From NCBI GenBank assembly GCA_947469485.1, contig CANIPU010000007.1, forward strand, positions 62,001 to 126,000: a stretch of DNA of 64,000 nucleotides. The letters are read 5' to 3'. Shown here piece after piece: positions 41,723 to 50,963 of the stretch. Each line of letters starts with the position of its first letter. Position 1 is the stretch's first letter. The notes below the pieces were generated by a model. The model saw nothing but the letters and a program-made list of their open reading frames with translations. It made no database searches and was not told where the DNA came from. Position numbers and translations under genes: made by a program. This DNA comes from Chitinophagaceae bacterium. GTDB taxonomy: Bacteria; Bacteroidota; Bacteroidia; Chitinophagales; UBA10324.

Positions 41723-42466
41723 GTGAAAAAAACAGGGTACTTTCTTAAGGTTATATGGGCTTATTGGTACTTTTTTGTTTTTGTATTGTTGTTTCTGTTA
41801 TTATTTCCATTCTTCTATATTCTTTTAAGCAACAAAAAATGGTATCCGGCTGCAAATAATCTTCGTAGAGTTTGGGCATGGTTGATTTTTCTTTTTACAG
41901 GAATTATTTACTCAATTAAGCGGGAATCTAAGTTGAATAAAAATCAAGCGTATATCTTTTGCCCGAATCATACTTCATACCTCGATATTCCATTGTTTGC
42001 TATGTGTTATCAAGGTCATTTTCGTTTCATGGCAAAATTGGAATTAAGCAATATTCCTTTATTCAATATTTTTTTTCGAACCATAGATATATCTGTAAAC
42101 AGAGGCAGCATTACAGAAAGTTATAAAGCTTTGCGAATTGCAGCTGAAAGCATTGAAGAAGGTGACAGCCTCGTTATTTTTCCGGAAGGGAAAGTTGCGC
42201 ATCATCCACCTAAACTGGAGAAATTTAAAGCTGGTCCGTTCCGGTTGGCAATAGAAAAACAAGTTTCGGTTGTTCCTGTAACTTTTCTTGACAATTGGCA
42301 AATGCTTTATGTCGATAAAAAAATATGGGGTCGTCCAGGAATTGCAAGAATAGTAGTTCATAAACCAATTTCAACAATAGGATTAACTTTGGACGATATA
42401 GAATCGCTGCAAATAAAAGTTCAGGATATAATAGAAAATACGATAAAGGAATATGGAAGTAAATAA
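41723..42466 (+). CDS. 1-acyl-sn-glycerol-3-phosphate acyltransferase (PlsC)
   Basis: 247 residues, start GTG. Two N-terminal membrane helices, then NHTSYLDIP (NHxxxxD) near residue 82 and FPEGKVAHHPP near residue 154, then VSVVPVTFLDN. These are the catalytic and acceptor-binding motifs of PlsC. It starts a plus-strand run: the stop overlaps gatC by 14 bases, and gatC overlaps the ABC ATPase gene by 4 bases. Compared with the homologue at 35083 the sequences differ widely, so the two enzymes are probably not redundant. Confidence 0.92.
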   Translation: MKKTGYFLKVIWAYWYFFVFVLLFLLLFPFFYILLSNKKWYPAANNLRRVWAWLIFLFTGIIYSIKRESKLNKNQAYIFCPNHTSYLDIPLFAMCYQGHFRFMAKLELSNIPLFNIFFRTIDISVNRGSITESYKALRIAAESIEEGDSLVIFPEGKVAHHPPKLEKFKAGPFRLAIEKQVSVVPVTFLDNWQMLYVDKKIWGRPGIARIVVHKPISTIGLTLDDIESLQIKVQDIIENTIKEYGSK

Positions 42467-42746
42467 CGAATTAATTGACAAACTTGCTGTTCTTGCAAGA
42501 TTGGAATTTGATGATAATTCACGAGAGGCTATCAAAAAGGATTTGCAAAATATTTTGGGTTTCGTTGAAAAAATTAATGAATTAAAACTTGACAATGTTG
42601 AGCCACTTATTTACATAACAGATGAGGTTAATGTGCTTCGGGAAGATGAAGTGAAACAAACTATAAGTCATGAAGAGGCGATGAAGAATGTACCGGTGAA
42701 GGATAGCGATTATATTAAAGTTCCAAAAGTGTTAAAGGGGAAATGA
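42453..42746 (+). CDS. gatC: Aspartyl/glutamyl-tRNA amidotransferase subunit C
   Basis: 97-residue small subunit of the GatCAB complex, which converts Glu-tRNA-Gln (or Asp-tRNA-Asn) to the amide form. Family blocks: [39 protein letters not shown], then [20 protein letters not shown] and FIKVPKVL-like end (here [11 protein letters not shown]). The gene overlaps both neighbours, so it is translated as part of this run. gatA and gatB are not in the window. Confidence 0.95.
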   Translation: MEVNNELIDKLAVLARLEFDDNSREAIKKDLQNILGFVEKINELKLDNVEPLIYITDEVNVLREDEVKQTISHEEAMKNVPVKDSDYIKVPKVLKGK

Positions 42747-43462
42747 TGGCCAAAGAAGTAATAAGGTTAGAAAATGTTGCTAAAAGTTATGTGTTGGAGA
42801 GAGTTGTTATTCCTGCATTAAAAAATGTAACTCTTTCAATAAATAAAAATGAATATGTGGCTTTAATGGGACCATCGGGTTCTGGTAAGTCAACACTAAT
42901 GAATATTTTAGGATGCCTTGATACTCTTACAGCCGGAAGGTATTTTCTTAATGGTACAGATGTTAGTCATATGATTGATGATGAACTGGCAGTAATTCGT
43001 AATCGCGAAATCGGTTTTGTTTTTCAAACATTTAACCTCTTGCCACGAATGACCGCTTTAGAGAATGTAGCATTGCCACTTGTGTACAATGGAACAAGCC
43101 GAACCAATAGAACCAATAAGGCTTCTCAAATGCTTGATGCAGTTGGATTGGCAGATAGAAAAGAACATAAACCAAATGAAATGAGCGGCGGCCAAAAGCA
43201 ACGAGTTGCCATTGCGCGTGCCTTAATTAATTCTCCATCTATTATTCTGGCAGATGAACCCACTGGAAATTTAGATAGCAAAACATCTTATGAGATAATG
43301 GCAATACTCGATAAAATTCATAAACAAGGTAATACTGTGATATTGGTTACCCATGAAGAGGATATTTCCAGATATGCACAGCGTATTATAAAACTAAAGG
43401 ATGGTGAAGTAGCTTCTGATGAAATTAATCTAAATCCGACTCAGGTTGCAGCGAATATTTAA
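42743..43462 (+). CDS. ABC transporter ATP-binding protein (MacB/LolD type)
   Basis: 239 residues. Walker [10 protein letters not shown] near residue 44, Q-loop [20 protein letters not shown], signature [15 protein letters not shown], Walker [14 protein letters not shown] and switch His VTHEE. The [15 protein letters not shown] form is characteristic of the LolD/MacB branch, which serves FtsX-like permeases in lipoprotein release or efflux. No permease follows directly. The one at 46323 is of the same class and could be the partner, though it lies 3 kb away. Confidence 0.93.
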   Translation: MMAKEVIRLENVAKSYVLERVVIPALKNVTLSINKNEYVALMGPSGSGKSTLMNILGCLDTLTAGRYFLNGTDVSHMIDDELAVIRNREIGFVFQTFNLLPRMTALENVALPLVYNGTSRTNRTNKASQMLDAVGLADRKEHKPNEMSGGQKQRVAIARALINSPSIILADEPTGNLDSKTSYEIMAILDKIHKQGNTVILVTHEEDISRYAQRIIKLKDGEVASDEINLNPTQVAANI

Positions 43463-43476
43463 TTTCAAATTAATTT

Positions 43477-44025
43477 ATGAAAATTTATACCAGGAAAGGC
43501 GATTCAGGAACAACACAGTTAATAGGAGGAACCCGTGTTTCTAAAAATCATATCCGAATTGAAGCTTATGGAACAATTGATGAACTGAATTCTTACATTG
43601 GCTTAACAAGTGATAGTCTGACTGATAATATTGTTAAGGATCTGTTAAAAGAAATTCAGGATCGTTTATTCACCATTGGTTCTACTCTAGCCAGTGACCC
43701 TGAAAAATCAAGAATGAAAATCCCCGATTTAAAAGAGGAGGATGTAGAACTTCTTGAACAGGAAATGGATAAAATGAATGAACGGCTTCCAGAAATGAAA
43801 TCTTTTATTCTTCCCGGAGGTATTGCTGCTAATTCTATATGCCACATTGCAAGATGTGTGTGCCGTAGGGCCGAGCGGTTAACAGTTGCTCTTTCAGAAA
43901 ATGAAACAGTTGAACCGCTTGTAATTAAGTACCTGAACCGACTTTCCGACTACCTTTTTGTGCTCTCCCGTAAAATATCAATAGATGCTGGTGTTGACGA
44001 AATACCCTGGAAGCCACGCCTGTAA
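43477..44025 (+). CDS. Cob(I)yrinic acid a,c-diamide adenosyltransferase (PduO type)
   Basis: 182 residues; transfers the adenosyl group from ATP to cobalamin. Family signatures: KIYTRKGDSGTTQLIGGTRV at the N-terminus (ATP-binding), RIEAYGTIDELNSYIG, FILPGG and ICHIARCVCRRAERLTVALS, LNRLSDYLFVLSRKI. Helical bundle of normal length. It follows the ABC ATPase gene by 14 bases on the same strand. No other cobalamin gene is in the window, so it is likely part of a salvage step. Confidence 0.93.
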   Translation: MKIYTRKGDSGTTQLIGGTRVSKNHIRIEAYGTIDELNSYIGLTSDSLTDNIVKDLLKEIQDRLFTIGSTLASDPEKSRMKIPDLKEEDVELLEQEMDKMNERLPEMKSFILPGGIAANSICHIARCVCRRAERLTVALSENETVEPLVIKYLNRLSDYLFVLSRKISIDAGVDEIPWKPRL

Positions 44026-44074
44026 GCTGTTTGAGCCTTATCCACAGGCGCTTTTAATCTTTTAAAAAAAACAT

Positions 44075-44104
44075 TTTGAGGTGTAAAGAATAAAGATACT
44101 TTTG
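44075..44104 (+). promoter_or_regulatory. Bacteroidota-type promoter upstream of the DUF2795 gene
   Basis: TTTG (44075-44078), 18 bases, then TACTTTTG (44097-44104), a close match to TTTG-N19-TAnnTTTG, 27 bases before the start codon. Confidence 0.55.
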
Positions 44105-44131
44105 CGCAAAGTTTAAACCACCTGAAAAATT

Positions 44132-44353
44132 ATGTTTTGGAGTCTTGAATTGGCATCTTATCTTGAAGAAGCACCATGGCCTGCCAGCAAAGATGAGCTG
44201 ATTGATTATGCTATTAGAAGTGGTTCACCACAGGAAGTAATAGAGAATTTACAGGAGTTGGAAGACGAAGGTGAAATGTATGAAGGCATTGAAGATATAT
44301 GGCCTGATTACCCTACGCACGACGATTTCTTCTTCAACGAAGATGAGTACTGA
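44132..44353 (+). CDS. DUF2795 small acidic protein
   Basis: 73 residues, strongly acidic, no membrane segment. It has the DUF2795 pattern: helical repeat ELASYLEEAPWPASKDELID, YAIRSGSPQEVIENLQELED, then an acidic tail ending in DDFFFNEDEY. Function unknown. It is a single gene with its own promoter and a terminator 24 bases after the stop. Strong promoter and single-gene layout suggest high expression, which is an inference. Confidence 0.88.
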   Translation: MFWSLELASYLEEAPWPASKDELIDYAIRSGSPQEVIENLQELEDEGEMYEGIEDIWPDYPTHDDFFFNEDEY

Positions 44354-44377
44354 TTGAATAAAAATTTCAATTTAATT

Positions 44378-44407
44378 AAAGCGAAACCCAACAGTTTCGC
44401 TTTTTTA
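44378..44407 (+). terminator. Rho-independent terminator after the DUF2795 gene
   Basis: AAAGCGAAAC (44378-44387) and GTTTCGCTTT (44394-44403) form a perfect 10-bp stem with a CCAACA loop and T run. It overlaps the end of the convergent ispD gene. Confidence 0.9.
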
Positions 44408-45088
44408 TTTTCTCTGCTTCAGGACAGTTTCTGCAAACAATAAATCTTCAGGATTGGTGATTTTGAAATTGGTTGATTCACCTTCCACTAAATTCAATTT
44501 ATTTCCAGCTGCTTCAAATACCGAAGCATCATCAGTAAAACTCTCGTGATATTCCTTTTGATACGCTTTTTTAATTCCTGATAATTTAAAGCATTGCGGA
44601 GTTTGGGCTAATCTGAAATTATTTCTGTTCGCACTTTTAAATCCGCTGGCTGTCAATTCAAAAACTGAATCTTTTACCCCGACTGCTGCAATGGCATTTC
44701 CATTCAAAATTGTTTCAGTAAAACATTTTTCAATTAAACCTGGAGTAGCCAATGGTCTTGCGGCATCATGAATTGAAACCAATCCTTCATCAGGTAAAAC
44801 AGCCAGAGCATTTTTTACAGATTGATACCTTGTTTCTCCACCTTCGATACATTCAATTAAAGATGGTAATGAATATTGGTCCTTCAACTCATTGAAATAT
44901 AATTTCCATTCTGCTGCAACCGGAACAATAATTTTTTCAATTCCATTTACGGTTAAAAACAAACGAAGAGTATGTACAATAACCGGAATATTGTTTAGTA
45001 ATAGAAATTGCTTGGGTAAAGCGGCCTGCATTCGCAAACCTATTCCTCCTGCCGGTATAATTACATAGCGCTTGTTTGCGGCGCTCAT
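44405..45088 (-). CDS. ispD: 2-C-methyl-D-erythritol 4-phosphate cytidylyltransferase
   Basis: Third enzyme of the MEP pathway, making CDP-methylerythritol from CTP and MEP for isoprenoid synthesis. Nucleotide-binding motif IIPAGGIGLRMQAALPKQF at residues 10-28, then VSIHDAARPLATPGLI, LAQTPQCFKLSGI, and DDASVFEAAGNKLNLVEGES. I take ATG at 45088; a TTG two codons upstream is also possible. It lies 12 bases downstream of queA on the same strand. Confidence 0.95.
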   Translation of the reverse strand: MSAANKRYVIIPAGGIGLRMQAALPKQFLLLNNIPVIVHTLRLFLTVNGIEKIIVPVAAEWKLYFNELKDQYSLPSLIECIEGGETRYQSVKNALAVLPDEGLVSIHDAARPLATPGLIEKCFTETILNGNAIAAVGVKDSVFELTASGFKSANRNNFRLAQTPQCFKLSGIKKAYQKEYHESFTDDASVFEAAGNKLNLVEGESTNFKITNPEDLLFAETVLKQRK

Positions 45089-45100
45089 AAGCAAATATGA

Positions 45101-46150
45101 TTACATGATGAGCATTGCATCTCCATAAGTGGCGAAACGATATTTTTCTTTCACCGCTAACTTGTATGCATCCATAATCAAATCATACCCGCCAAAAGCA
45201 CACGCCATAATTAACAGGCTTGTTTTTTCTAAATGGAAATTGGTAAGCAGGCTATCTGCAACAGAAAAATCATAAGGCGGATGAACAAAAATATTAGTCC
45301 AGCCTTCCTGTGGTTTAACATGTTTACCGGCGCTTACGCAACTTTCAAGTACACGCATAGTTGTAGTTCCGATTGAACAGATACGCTTCTTTTGGTCAAT
45401 AGCGGTATTTACAATATTTGTTGCTTCTTCATTCATCATAAAGAATTCAGCATCCATTTTATGCTTCGATAAATCTTCTACTTCTATCTGGCGGAATGTT
45501 CCAAGACCTGTATGCAAAGTAACTTCGGCTAAATTCACGCCTACAATTTCAAGTCTCTTTAACATTTCACGGCTGAAGTGTAAACCTGACGATGGAGCTG
45601 CTACAGCTCCTTCAATTTTGGCAAATGTTGTTTGGTAGCGTTCTTTATCCATTTCATCGGGCTTACGCTTAATGTATTTTGGAATAGGAGTTTCACCCAA
45701 TGAGTATAAAGTTTCACGCAATTCATCATCAGTGCCGTCAAATAAAAAACGAATAGTTCTTCCACGGCTTGTGGTATTATCAACCACTTCAGCTACCAGA
45801 GAGCTATCAGCTCCGAAGTATAATTTATTACCAACACGAATTTTTCGGGCAGGGTCAACCAATACATCCCATAAGCGCATTTGCTTATTGAGTTCGCGCA
45901 TCAGAAACACTTCAATTTTTGCACCTGTTTTTTCTTTGCGGCCATACATGCGCGCCGGAAACACCTTGGTGTTGTTCATTACAAACACATCGCCCTCACC
46001 AAAAATGGTAAGCAGGTCTTTTATTTTTTTGTGTTTGATTTTTCCGGTTTTTCTTTCAATCACCATCAGCTTGGCATCTTCGCGATTTTTAGCCGGGGTC
46101 TGTGCAATAAGATTTGCAGGGATATCGAATTGGAATTGTGATAATTTCAT
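45101..46150 (-). CDS. queA: S-adenosylmethionine:tRNA ribosyltransferase-isomerase
   Basis: 349 residues; adds the cyclopentene part of queuosine from SAM to 7-aminomethyl-7-deazaguanine in tRNA. Family signatures: [98 protein letters not shown], and [19 protein letters not shown]. Normal length. Followed by ispD, with which it may share a transcript. Confidence 0.96.
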   Translation of the reverse strand: MKLSQFQFDIPANLIAQTPAKNREDAKLMVIERKTGKIKHKKIKDLLTIFGEGDVFVMNNTKVFPARMYGRKEKTGAKIEVFLMRELNKQMRLWDVLVDPARKIRVGNKLYFGADSSLVAEVVDNTTSRGRTIRFLFDGTDDELRETLYSLGETPIPKYIKRKPDEMDKERYQTTFAKIEGAVAAPSSGLHFSREMLKRLEIVGVNLAEVTLHTGLGTFRQIEVEDLSKHKMDAEFFMMNEEATNIVNTAIDQKKRICSIGTTTMRVLESCVSAGKHVKPQEGWTNIFVHPPYDFSVADSLLTNFHLEKTSLLIMACAFGGYDLIMDAYKLAVKEKYRFATYGDAMLIM

Positions 46151-46322
46151 AATTTAAAAAGTTACGGCTTTTTATTTTTTGAGCGCGCAAATATAACGGC
46201 TTCTTTGGGTTATGAATTAATTATTTTAATTTACTTGAAATCCTAATTATTTTGAAAAAAAATGAATGTTTGCAGAATTGATATTTTGATTCAAATTGAT
46301 ATCGCTTAGGTTTGAACCCTTG

Positions 46323-47573
46323 ATGTTGATTCTCAGAATTTTTTCGGAAAGTTTTGCTTCGGCCATTCACGAGTTACTGGTGAACCGGCTGCGCACTTTT
46401 TTAACATTGATGGGAATTTCTATTGGTATTTTTTGTGTCATCACCATTTTTTCGGCGGTTGATTCGCTTGAGAATAATTTAAAATCAAGTATTGGAAAAT
46501 TTGGTAATGACATAGTTTACATAAGCAAGTGGCCATGGAGTTTCGGAAGCGATTATCCGTGGTGGGAATACTGGAAGCGACCACATGGCACTTATAACGA
46601 GATGCGACAAATGGAAGATAAACTTCCATCGGCAAAGGCGGTTGGCATAGTGCTTTATATGGGAGGTAAGGTAATTAAACAGGGAACTTACAGTGTAGAG
46701 AATGCATTTATAAGCGGTGTTTCATATAACTACGATTTGATTCAGAACCTGGAATTTAGTGAAGGACGGTTTTTTACACAGGAAGAATCGTTTTCGGGGC
46801 AGCCAGTTTGTATAATAGGAGCAAGTGTGAGTGAGCAATTATTTCCGGGAAATATTGACCCTGTAGGCAGAGATATTTCTCTGCTAGACCGAAAGCTTAA
46901 AATTGTAGGGTTGTTTGCAAAGGAAGGGGAGAGCATTATGCAGAACAGCAATGACAATGCTGTGATGATTCCATACAACTTCTTAAAAACAAGGGTATAT
47001 GTTGACGGTGATGATATTGAGCCGAGCATTTTGGTAAAGGCTAATGCGGGAGTAAGTTTAAATGAACTGAAGGATGAAATAAGAGGTGTTTTGCGGGGAA
47101 TAAGAAGACAAAGGCCAACCGAGAAAGATAATTTTGCCATGAACCAGATAAGTTTTTTAAGCAACGGAATAAGTTCGTTGTTTTCTGTTGTGGATTGGGT
47201 GGGATTAATTATCGGAGGATTTGCAATTCTTGTAGGTGGTTTTGGAATCGCGAACATCATGTTTGTGTCGGTGCGCGAACGCACCAATATTATTGGGATT
47301 AAAAAAGCATTAGGGGCAAAAAGTTATTTTATACTTCTTGAGTTTTTAGTTGAGTCAGTTATTTTATCAATAATCGGAGGGCTATTGGGGTTGTTTTTTG
47401 TTTACCTGATATTAATTGCAGCTAATAATCTAATAGATTTTCAGTTTGTGATGAGTATGAAAAATATATTAACCGGCATAAGTATATCAGCTGTTATAGG
47501 ATTAATTGCTGGATTAATTCCTGCAATATCAGCTTCGCGTTTGCATCCGGTGGATGCAATAAGATTCAAGTAG
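46323..47573 (+). CDS. MacB/FtsX-family ABC transporter permease
   Basis: 416 residues with four membrane helices: one near the N-terminus (TFLTLMGISIGIFCVITIFS, about 22-42) and three at the C-terminus (about 290-315, 335-365, 378-405). The large periplasmic MacB core domain between them contains VYISKWPWSFGSD and ISGVSYNYDLIQNLEFSEGR. C-terminal FtsX signatures are FGIANIMFVSVRERTNIIG and IKKALGAKSYFIL, ending in SASRLHPVDAIRFK. I use ATG at 46323 rather than the upstream TTG at 46296. A partner ATPase could be the one at 42743. Confidence 0.93.
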   Translation: MLILRIFSESFASAIHELLVNRLRTFLTLMGISIGIFCVITIFSAVDSLENNLKSSIGKFGNDIVYISKWPWSFGSDYPWWEYWKRPHGTYNEMRQMEDKLPSAKAVGIVLYMGGKVIKQGTYSVENAFISGVSYNYDLIQNLEFSEGRFFTQEESFSGQPVCIIGASVSEQLFPGNIDPVGRDISLLDRKLKIVGLFAKEGESIMQNSNDNAVMIPYNFLKTRVYVDGDDIEPSILVKANAGVSLNELKDEIRGVLRGIRRQRPTEKDNFAMNQISFLSNGISSLFSVVDWVGLIIGGFAILVGGFGIANIMFVSVRERTNIIGIKKALGAKSYFILLEFLVESVILSIIGGLLGLFFVYLILIAANNLIDFQFVMSMKNILTGISISAVIGLIAGLIPAISASRLHPVDAIRFK

Positions 47574-47719
47574 TTTATTTCTTTCGGTAAGCCTCGTCGA
47601 ACAGCGTGTTCTTTGACTCTTCGTTGTTTTTTTATACAAATTGAAATTTATTGTCAATTTGTTTCTGTATGAATTTTAAAAGACCCCTTTACATTTATGT
47701 TGAACAGAAAAATTCAATC

Positions 47720-48988
47720 ATGAATCAAAAATCAAAAAACTCCATTGTTCCGATACTTATTCTTGGCGCCTTTTTTTTCATTTTCGGTTTTGTTACCTGG
47801 TTGAACGGCACACTTATTCAATACTTAAAAATTGCATGTGAGTTAAATACTTTTCAATCATTGCTGGTAGCATTTGCTTTTTACATTTCTTACTTTGTAA
47901 TGGCTTTGCCATCGTCGTGGGTGCTAAGACTTACAGGTTTTAAAAACGGAATGAGTCTTGGTTTATTTATTATGGCTTTAGGTGCGATATTGTTTATACC
48001 TGCAGCCGAGTCACGGAATTATAATTTATTTCTTACCGGCTTATTTATTATTGGAACGGGTTTATCCATTCTGCAAACCGCTTCAAATCCGTATGTAACC
48101 ATTGTAGGCCCAATTGAAAGTGCCGCAAAGCGTATTAGCATTATGGGAATTTGCAATAAAGTGGCAGGTGTAATGGCACCAATAATATTAGGCGCTATTG
48201 TTTTATCAGATGCTGATTCGTTAGTGAATGAATTAAAAACAATGGATGTTGCGCAAAAGAATTTTCGGTTGGATGAATTATCGTCAAGGGTAATTATGCC
48301 TTATTCCATAATGGCTGCGGTTCTCGCCTTGTTGGGAGTACTGGTTCGTTTTTCACCATTACCGGAAATTGAAGAAGAGAATGAAAGCGTTGTAGCGAAA
48401 GATAGCTTGAACCTTAACACAAATGTGTTTCAGTTTCCGCATCTTGTTTTAGGAGTGATTGCTTTATTTCTATATGTTGGAGTTGAGGTGCTTGCAGGAG
48501 ATACGATTGGAAGCTACGGTCAATCGCAAGGTATTCCTTTATCAGAATCAAAAAATTTTACGGCATTTACATTATCAGCTATGGTTATAGGATACATTAT
48601 AGGAATTTTTTCTATTCCCAAATTTATTAGTCAATCAAAAGCACTGGCTTATTCAGCAATAGTTGGTGTTGTTTTCAGTGTTATTGCAATTAATACTCAA
48701 GGTTATGTATCAGTCTTATTCATTGCGTTACTTGGTTTGGCAAATGCACTCGTATGGCCTGCCATCTGGCCCTTGGCAATAAGCGGCTTGGGAAGATTTA
48801 CAAAAACCGGTTCTGCATTATTAATAATGGCAATTGCCGGCGGAGCACTTTTACCATTACTATATGGTAAGTTGGCAGATATTGAAAATATTGGCCATCA
48901 GAGTGCATATTGGATATTGGTTCCTTGTTATCTCTTTATTCTGTTTTATAGTTTGAAGGGATATAAGTATTCTAAATGGAATAGCTGA
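47720..48988 (+). CDS. Sugar MFS transporter (FucP/GluP family)
   Basis: 422-residue, 12-helix permease. The N-terminal block FFFIFGFVTWLNGTLIQYLK is diagnostic of the FucP-like group that takes up fucose, glucose or galactose with protons. Other typical pieces are GLFIMALGAILFIPAAESRN, TGLSILQTASNPYVTIVGPI and NALVWPAIWPLAISGLGRFT. ATG at 47720 fits; the frame continues 23 codons upstream but without a better start. It is a single gene; the substrate cannot be fixed. Confidence 0.93.
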   Translation: MNQKSKNSIVPILILGAFFFIFGFVTWLNGTLIQYLKIACELNTFQSLLVAFAFYISYFVMALPSSWVLRLTGFKNGMSLGLFIMALGAILFIPAAESRNYNLFLTGLFIIGTGLSILQTASNPYVTIVGPIESAAKRISIMGICNKVAGVMAPIILGAIVLSDADSLVNELKTMDVAQKNFRLDELSSRVIMPYSIMAAVLALLGVLVRFSPLPEIEEENESVVAKDSLNLNTNVFQFPHLVLGVIALFLYVGVEVLAGDTIGSYGQSQGIPLSESKNFTAFTLSAMVIGYIIGIFSIPKFISQSKALAYSAIVGVVFSVIAINTQGYVSVLFIALLGLANALVWPAIWPLAISGLGRFTKTGSALLIMAIAGGALLPLLYGKLADIENIGHQSAYWILVPCYLFILFYSLKGYKYSKWNS

Positions 48989-49057
48989 TTTCAATCACTT
49001 ATTATTAATTATTTTTCTCCATTAGATTTCTTTAGTTTGCACAATTAAAGATTTCTT

Positions 49058-49849
49058 ATGAAAAAAATTTTTGTTCTTACAGTTTGTTTGGTAGTGTTTG
49101 GATTAACATATTCAAAAGCTCAAACTGCAGCAACTGATTTTACAGAAAATGATTGCGCAGGAACTTCTCATCACTTATTCAGTGAACTGGAATCAGGAAA
49201 AGTAATTGTTTTGGTTTTTGTTATGCCTTGCTCATCTTGCTTGGGACCTGCACTTACTGCCTATAATATTGTGGAGAGTTTTCAGGGATCAAATCCAGGA
49301 CAGGTTTTATATTATTTAAGCGATGATATTGGAACAACCCTTTGTTCGCAAATTGATGGATGGGCAACCAGCAATGGTATTGGCAGCAACAGAAGTTCGT
49401 TCTCTTCTCCAAACATTACTATGAATGATTATGGAATTGCAGGCATGCCAAAAGTGGTTGTACTCGGCGGAGGAATTCAGCATAAGATTTATTACAATGA
49501 GAATGATGCAGCAGCAGGAAATTCAATAAATATTCATAACGCAATCAGTACAGCTTTAGCTGAAACAGGAATTAGTGACCTCAGTTTTTCCGTTAAGGAT
49601 TTTTCATTGTTAATTGATTACAGTAATTCAACAGTAAAAACTTCTTATTCATTAAATAAATCTTCACAAGTAAATATTTCAATGATTAATTCAATAGGAC
49701 AGGAAATAAAAAGTGTTTCGTTTGCGAATCAATTACCCGGAACGCAATCCCATGATTTTAATTTTGAAAACCTGACGGCCGGATTGTATTTTATTAATAT
49801 TAAAACAAGCAACGGATCATATAGCCGGAAATTCTTTATAGGAAAATAA
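49058..49849 (+). CDS. Secreted thioredoxin-like protein with CSSC motif and T9SS sorting domain
   Basis: 263 residues. Signal peptide about 1-21. The next 160 residues look like a thioredoxin-fold domain: GKVIVLVFVMPCSSCLGPAL supplies a CxxC redox site (CSSC, about residue 59-62), and later GIAGMPKVVVLGG contains the cis-Pro-type position. The last 80 residues are a T9SS type A sorting domain (VNISMINSIGQEIKSVSF, GLYFINIKTSNGSYSRKF). It is exported to the surface. It precedes a barrel protein with a heavy-metal-binding tail by 9 bases, which suggests a joint role in metal handling. Confidence 0.85.
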   Translation: MKKIFVLTVCLVVFGLTYSKAQTAATDFTENDCAGTSHHLFSELESGKVIVLVFVMPCSSCLGPALTAYNIVESFQGSNPGQVLYYLSDDIGTTLCSQIDGWATSNGIGSNRSSFSSPNITMNDYGIAGMPKVVVLGGGIQHKIYYNENDAAAGNSINIHNAISTALAETGISDLSFSVKDFSLLIDYSNSTVKTSYSLNKSSQVNISMINSIGQEIKSVSFANQLPGTQSHDFNFENLTAGLYFINIKTSNGSYSRKFFIGK

Positions 49850-49858
49850 ATAGATGAA

Positions 49859-50953
49859 ATGAAATTTTTAATTTCTGTTTTAATTTCTCTCGTCGGCTTA
49901 TTTAATAATTATTCTTTTTCACAATCCTGCTGTTCCGGCTCAAGCAGTTGTCCCATTGCCGGCGGCGCATCACAGGGAGTTTTAGCAGAAAAGCAAGTTG
50001 AGGTAAATACCAACTACCAATATATTTTCTCTGATAATTTTTTAAATGGCGATACTGCTGACGCAAATTTCTTAGACTTATATAAAAGTCAATATAACTA
50101 TTTGAGACTTGCATATGGTGTTACTGAGAAACTTACATTATCACTTGAATCAGGTTATTATTTTAATAAAACTCAGGTTGGTTTAAATAAACGCGATACT
50201 ATTTCCTCAAGTGGAATTGGTGATTTGATATTATTTCCAAGATATAATGTTTACCATCATCAGGGAAGTAATGGAAATTTTGATGCAACCATTGGGTTGG
50301 GTTTAAAAATTCCAATTGGCGATTACAATGATTCATTAAAACAGGTTGAACCATTCAGTGGCACAACATATTATTTGCGTAAGCCTCCGGCAATACAACC
50401 TTCTTCTGGTTCTCAGGATTTTATTTTTTATGCAATGATCTTTAAGGGGTTTACAAAAGCGAAATTCAGAATCTTTTCAAATTTTATATTTATAAAAAAA
50501 GGCTGGAACCCATTGGGCGAAAAAGCGGGCAATTATTCAAGTGCAGGTTTGTTTTTCAGCAAATCTGTTCTTAAAAACCTTGGCGTTATTATGGAAGTTA
50601 AAGGTGAGCATACAAACAAACTAAAGCTCAACAACGATTTGTTTTTGATGGGATTCTACAATTATGATGTTAATGCAACGGGGGGAAATAAATTATTCAT
50701 TGTTCCTCAAATTAATTACAGCTATAAATCGCTCAGTCTGTTTGCCAATGGTGAATTTCCATTGTATCAAAATTTGAATGGAACTCAAATTGCTTCTAAG
50801 TATTTATTTACAGTGGGTTTATCGTATAAATTTTTTCCGTTCAAAAAGAAAATTGCAATCGGAACATATTACTGTCCAATGCATCCACATGAAACCAGTT
50901 TAACAACCGGAAAATGTTCAATATGCGGAATGGACTATATTTTGATGAAATAA
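49859..50953 (+). CDS. Outer-membrane-barrel-like protein with C-terminal heavy-metal-binding domain
   Basis: 364 residues with a signal peptide (about 1-21) and a Cys-rich start of the mature chain (CCSGSSSCP). The middle is beta-rich with barrel-like strands (NYQYIFSDNF, LTLSLESGYYF, IGLGLKIPIGDYND, YLFTVGLSYKFFPF). The last 28 residues form the metal-binding motif YYCPMHPHETSLTTGKCSIC followed by GMDY, as found in copper and zinc efflux proteins (HMBD). A barrel carrying this domain is unusual. With the redox protein upstream it may bind or pass copper-like ions; this is inferred. Confidence 0.8.
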   Translation: MKFLISVLISLVGLFNNYSFSQSCCSGSSSCPIAGGASQGVLAEKQVEVNTNYQYIFSDNFLNGDTADANFLDLYKSQYNYLRLAYGVTEKLTLSLESGYYFNKTQVGLNKRDTISSSGIGDLILFPRYNVYHHQGSNGNFDATIGLGLKIPIGDYNDSLKQVEPFSGTTYYLRKPPAIQPSSGSQDFIFYAMIFKGFTKAKFRIFSNFIFIKKGWNPLGEKAGNYSSAGLFFSKSVLKNLGVIMEVKGEHTNKLKLNNDLFLMGFYNYDVNATGGNKLFIVPQINYSYKSLSLFANGEFPLYQNLNGTQIASKYLFTVGLSYKFFPFKKKIAIGTYYCPMHPHETSLTTGKCSICGMDYILMK

Positions 50954-50963
50954 GTAGGGCTTA

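Noticed and set aside
47573-47640. Hairpin GAACA-GCG-TGTTC with a later T run and a short open minus-strand frame
   Set aside because: The T run starts about 15 bases after the stem, so it is a poor terminator, and two minus frames are open over a few codons only.
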